Part shown: piece by piece, positions 6,337 through 7,758 of the stretch
Layout: each line of letters starts with the position of its first letter
Position numbering within the stretch: position 1 is the stretch's first letter
The notes under the pieces: model-generated
What the model was told of the DNA's origin: nothing
The model's input: only the letters and a program-made list of their open reading frames with translations
The model's database searches: none
Translations under genes and position numbers: made by a program
From: JAGVPT01 sp035500675
GTDB taxonomy: Bacteria; Bacteroidota; Ignavibacteria; UBA10030; UBA8401
Length of the DNA: 7,758 bases
Reading direction: 5' to 3'
Assembly (NCBI GenBank): GCA_035500675.1
Contig: DATJXA010000135.1
Coordinates: forward strand, 1 to 7,758

Positions 6337-7362
6337 ATGAAGCGAAAACCAACGATCCGAGATGTGGCAAAGAAAGCGGGGTTATCTCTATCGACGGTCT
6401 CATTGGTCCTGAACAAAAAGGGGTATGTCAGTGAACCAACAAAACAGAAAATCCTCGACATCATCAAAGAACTCGATTATCATCCCCAGCCAAGCGCACG
6501 CGGCCTCGCCTCAAAGCTGAGCGGAAATATCGGCTTCATCCTTACCAACGAACACTTCTCCCAATCTGAACCCTTCTACACTAGAATATTTCTCGGCACC
6601 GAACTCGAAGCACGGAAACACAACTACTACATCTTATTGACCACGGTCGGCAAAACTATTAAACAGACGGACTCGATGCCCCGCTTCTTGTTTGATAATA
6701 ACGTCGACGGAATTATCATTGCAGGCAAGATCGGCACCTCATGGATCGAATACATCGTCCAGAAGAACATACCGCTCGTGTTGATCGATTTTGTGGCGCC
6801 CAGAATATCGAGCATCACGATAGATAACAAAACAGGAGCCGAACTCATCATGCAACATTTTGTCGGGGGCGGCCATACGAAAATTGGGTTTATCGGCGGG
6901 GACATTAAACATCCCAGCGTCGAGGAACGTTATGCGCAATATCGGGATAGTTTGCTCAACGCCGGGATACTTCCGAATAAACAATGGGAAAACATCGGTC
7001 AAGCTAATACGACAATGGTCGATGGGTATGAGGCTGCGAAGAAAATTTTTTCACGTAATGAAAATACGCCCACCGCGCTTTTTGCCGCAAACGATGCAAT
7101 GGGAATCGGCTGTATGCGGTACCTGACCGAAAAAGGGCTGAAGGTCCCGAAGGATGTGGCGATCGCCGGATTTGACAATATCGAAGCCGGTCTTCACGTC
7201 GATCCGCCGCTCACGACTATCAATGTCCACCGGGAAGAAATGGGGAGTTTGGCCGTACGAAGGATGGTCGAAATGATCAAAGACAAATCTGCCATCGTGA
7301 CGAAAACAGTGACCCCTGTTGAACTCGTTGTCCGCGCATCATGCGGCATCAAGCCGGATTAA
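6337..7362 (+). CDS. LacI/GalR-family transcriptional repressor
   Basis: A complete 341-residue protein of normal family length. The N-terminal helix-turn-helix is unmistakable: TIRDVAKKAGLSLSTVSLVLN at about 6-26, then the third helix with VSEPTKQKILDIIKELDYHP and a hinge helix (PSARGLASK, about 52-60) that binds the operator centre. A periplasmic-binding-protein-like sensor core follows from IGFILT: NNVDGIII, PLVLID, IGFIGGD, TALFAANDAMGIGCMRYL and VAIAGFDNIEAG are the usual strand motifs, ending with PPLTTINVHREEMG for dimerisation. In this family a sugar or nucleotide effector releases the dimer from DNA. The effector cannot be read from the sequence. The start is the only ATG giving the canonical N-terminus, although no Shine-Dalgarno precedes it (the leader is AT-rich). 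Its own promoter carries a matching palindrome, so autorepression is likely. The next gene is an exported protein that may belong to its regulon. Confidence 0.95.
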   Translation: MKRKPTIRDVAKKAGLSLSTVSLVLNKKGYVSEPTKQKILDIIKELDYHPQPSARGLASKLSGNIGFILTNEHFSQSEPFYTRIFLGTELEARKHNYYILLTTVGKTIKQTDSMPRFLFDNNVDGIIIAGKIGTSWIEYIVQKNIPLVLIDFVAPRISSITIDNKTGAELIMQHFVGGGHTKIGFIGGDIKHPSVEERYAQYRDSLLNAGILPNKQWENIGQANTTMVDGYEAAKKIFSRNENTPTALFAANDAMGIGCMRYLTEKGLKVPKDVAIAGFDNIEAGLHVDPPLTTINVHREEMGSLAVRRMVEMIKDKSAIVTKTVTPVELVVRASCGIKPD

Positions 7363-7430
7363 CATGGTGATATTTTTAATCATCCCATCTGTGCAATGTG
7401 ACATGCCACCATATTTCAAAGGACCATGTT

Positions 7431-7444
7431 GTGAAACGATTGAG
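7431..7444. promoter_or_regulatory. Weak operator-like site downstream of the repressor gene
   Basis: The segment 7433-7442 (GAAACGATTG) matches 8 of 10 central bases of the operator at 6247-6256 (GAAACGGTTC) and keeps the central CG. Its own symmetry is poor and it lies about 100 bp upstream of the candidate promoter of the next gene. It is a possible auxiliary site only. Confidence 0.15.
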
Positions 7445-7523
7445 ATAGGAGGGAGCCGGTAATCCACATTCGGACAGGAACGTAACGACGGCCTCCATCG
7501 GCGGCCGCAGATCCAAATAATAA

Positions 7524-7551
7524 TTTACACGACGGATGTTTACGATAGAAT
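7524..7551 (+). promoter_or_regulatory. Candidate promoter of the downstream exported-protein gene
   Basis: TTTACA (7524-7529, 5/6), a 16-base spacer and TAGAAT (7546-7551, 5/6) make a good sigma70-like pair. A start near 7558 would give a leader of about 75 bases before the ATG at 7634. No good operator palindrome overlaps it. Confidence 0.4.
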
Positions 7552-7620
7552 AATCTGATCTCATTTTCTTGCTTCAATTCGCTTGTTGTCTAATTCATTC
7601 TGTTTGCAACTCTATCAAAC

Positions 7621-7627
7621 AAGGAGG
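7621..7627 (+). promoter_or_regulatory. Ribosome binding site for the downstream gene
   Basis: AAGGAGG lies six bases before ATG at 7634, a near-ideal Shine-Dalgarno placement that fixes this start. Confidence 0.8.
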
Positions 7628-7633
7628 TACATC

Positions 7634-7758
7634 ATGAACCTGCGAAAAACAATTTTTTTTGTGGTCGCGGCGGCCATGCTGTTTAGCATGGATGCGACTT
7701 CGCAGTCAGTTGACATCAACACCATAGGCGGTTTCGAAGGGAATCTTCCTTCGTATTG
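7634..7758 (+). CDS. Exported protein, N-terminal fragment (3' partial), possibly carbohydrate-binding
   Basis: Only 41 codons are present and the frame is open to the window end. The start has an ideal AAGGAGG site. Residues 1-23 look like a Sec signal peptide: MNLRK, then a hydrophobic core IFFVVAAAMLF, then a cleavage region ATS before Q24. The mature part begins QSVDINTIGGFEGNLPSY. A GGFE.....(S/G)(Y/F) start soon after the signal peptide is common in beta-sandwich carbohydrate-binding domains of the CBM4/9 type and in large T9SS-exported proteins of this bacterial group. That reading is an inference from a very short stretch. It follows the LacI-family gene by 271 bp and may be controlled by it. 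The gap 7363-7633 holds no other credible gene. Confidence 0.8.
   Translation, partial: MNLRKTIFFVVAAAMLFSMDATSQSVDINTIGGFEGNLPSY

Noticed and set aside
7364..7412. Possible terminator hairpins after the repressor gene (GGTGAT/ATCATC; ATGGTG/CACCAT)
   Set aside because: The first stem has a G-U pair and no following T-run, and the second has a long loop; neither meets the form of an intrinsic terminator.
7488..7507. CGGCC/GGCCG stem in the gap before the last gene
   Set aside because: It is a five-base stem in locally GC-rich DNA with no T-run or conserved context, so chance is likely.
7376..7564. Minus-strand frame of 62 codons in the gap after the repressor gene
   Set aside because: There is no clear Shine-Dalgarno before its ATG, no recognisable family, and it overlaps the candidate promoter of the downstream gene. 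It could be real only if conserved in relatives.
1..7758. CRISPR array, tRNA, rRNA or transposase gene
   Set aside because: No regularly spaced direct repeats with spacers, no tRNA-like cloverleaf and no transposase-like frame were seen; the only repeats are protein-coding coils.

Overview
The window most likely comes from a member of the Bacteroidota/Ignavibacteriota side of the FCB group, or another phylum with a type IX secretion system (T9SS). Both large proteins end in a T9SS type-A sorting domain with the block NYPNPFNPTT, a late TLVD..(M/F)KAG or PAG turn and a terminal KKM..LK. Signal peptides place Gln at the predicted mature N-terminus, as is common in Bacteroidota. Base composition is moderate and coding is dense. 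No species can be named from this evidence.

Left part (1-5608): two consecutive plus-strand genes encode secreted, surface-attached beta-helix proteins. The first (1-3666) is cut by the window edge. It carries Ig-like repeats, two fibronectin-III-like domains, a right-handed beta-helix, an extra beta-rich domain, a pre-anchor domain and the sorting domain. The second (3716-5608) is complete and much shorter: signal peptide, the same beta-helix module, pre-anchor domain and sorting domain. The helix modules are clear paralogues. They are built from about 26-residue coils with GGG(M/L/I)Y and FxxN motifs, recalling chlamydial polymorphic membrane proteins. The 49-bp gap between the genes holds a possible 13-codon leader ORF whose stop overlaps the next start (ATGA).

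Middle part (5609-6336): a small three-helix membrane protein of unknown function (5755-6018) with a strong ribosome binding site is followed by 318 bp without a gene. The first half of that gap is GC-richer and can form competing hairpins. The second half is AT-rich and holds a sigma70-like promoter whose -10 box is overlapped by a nearly perfect 20-bp palindrome with a central CG, the expected form of a LacI-family operator.

Right part (6337-7758): a full-length LacI/GalR-family repressor (6337-7362), probably autoregulated through that operator, is followed by a 271-bp gap with a candidate promoter. The start of another exported protein (7634 onward) comes next; its mature N-terminus resembles the beginning of carbohydrate-binding domains. 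A sugar-responsive repressor next to secreted surface proteins suggests regulated polysaccharide binding or breakdown, but the sugar and the regulon cannot be read from this window.
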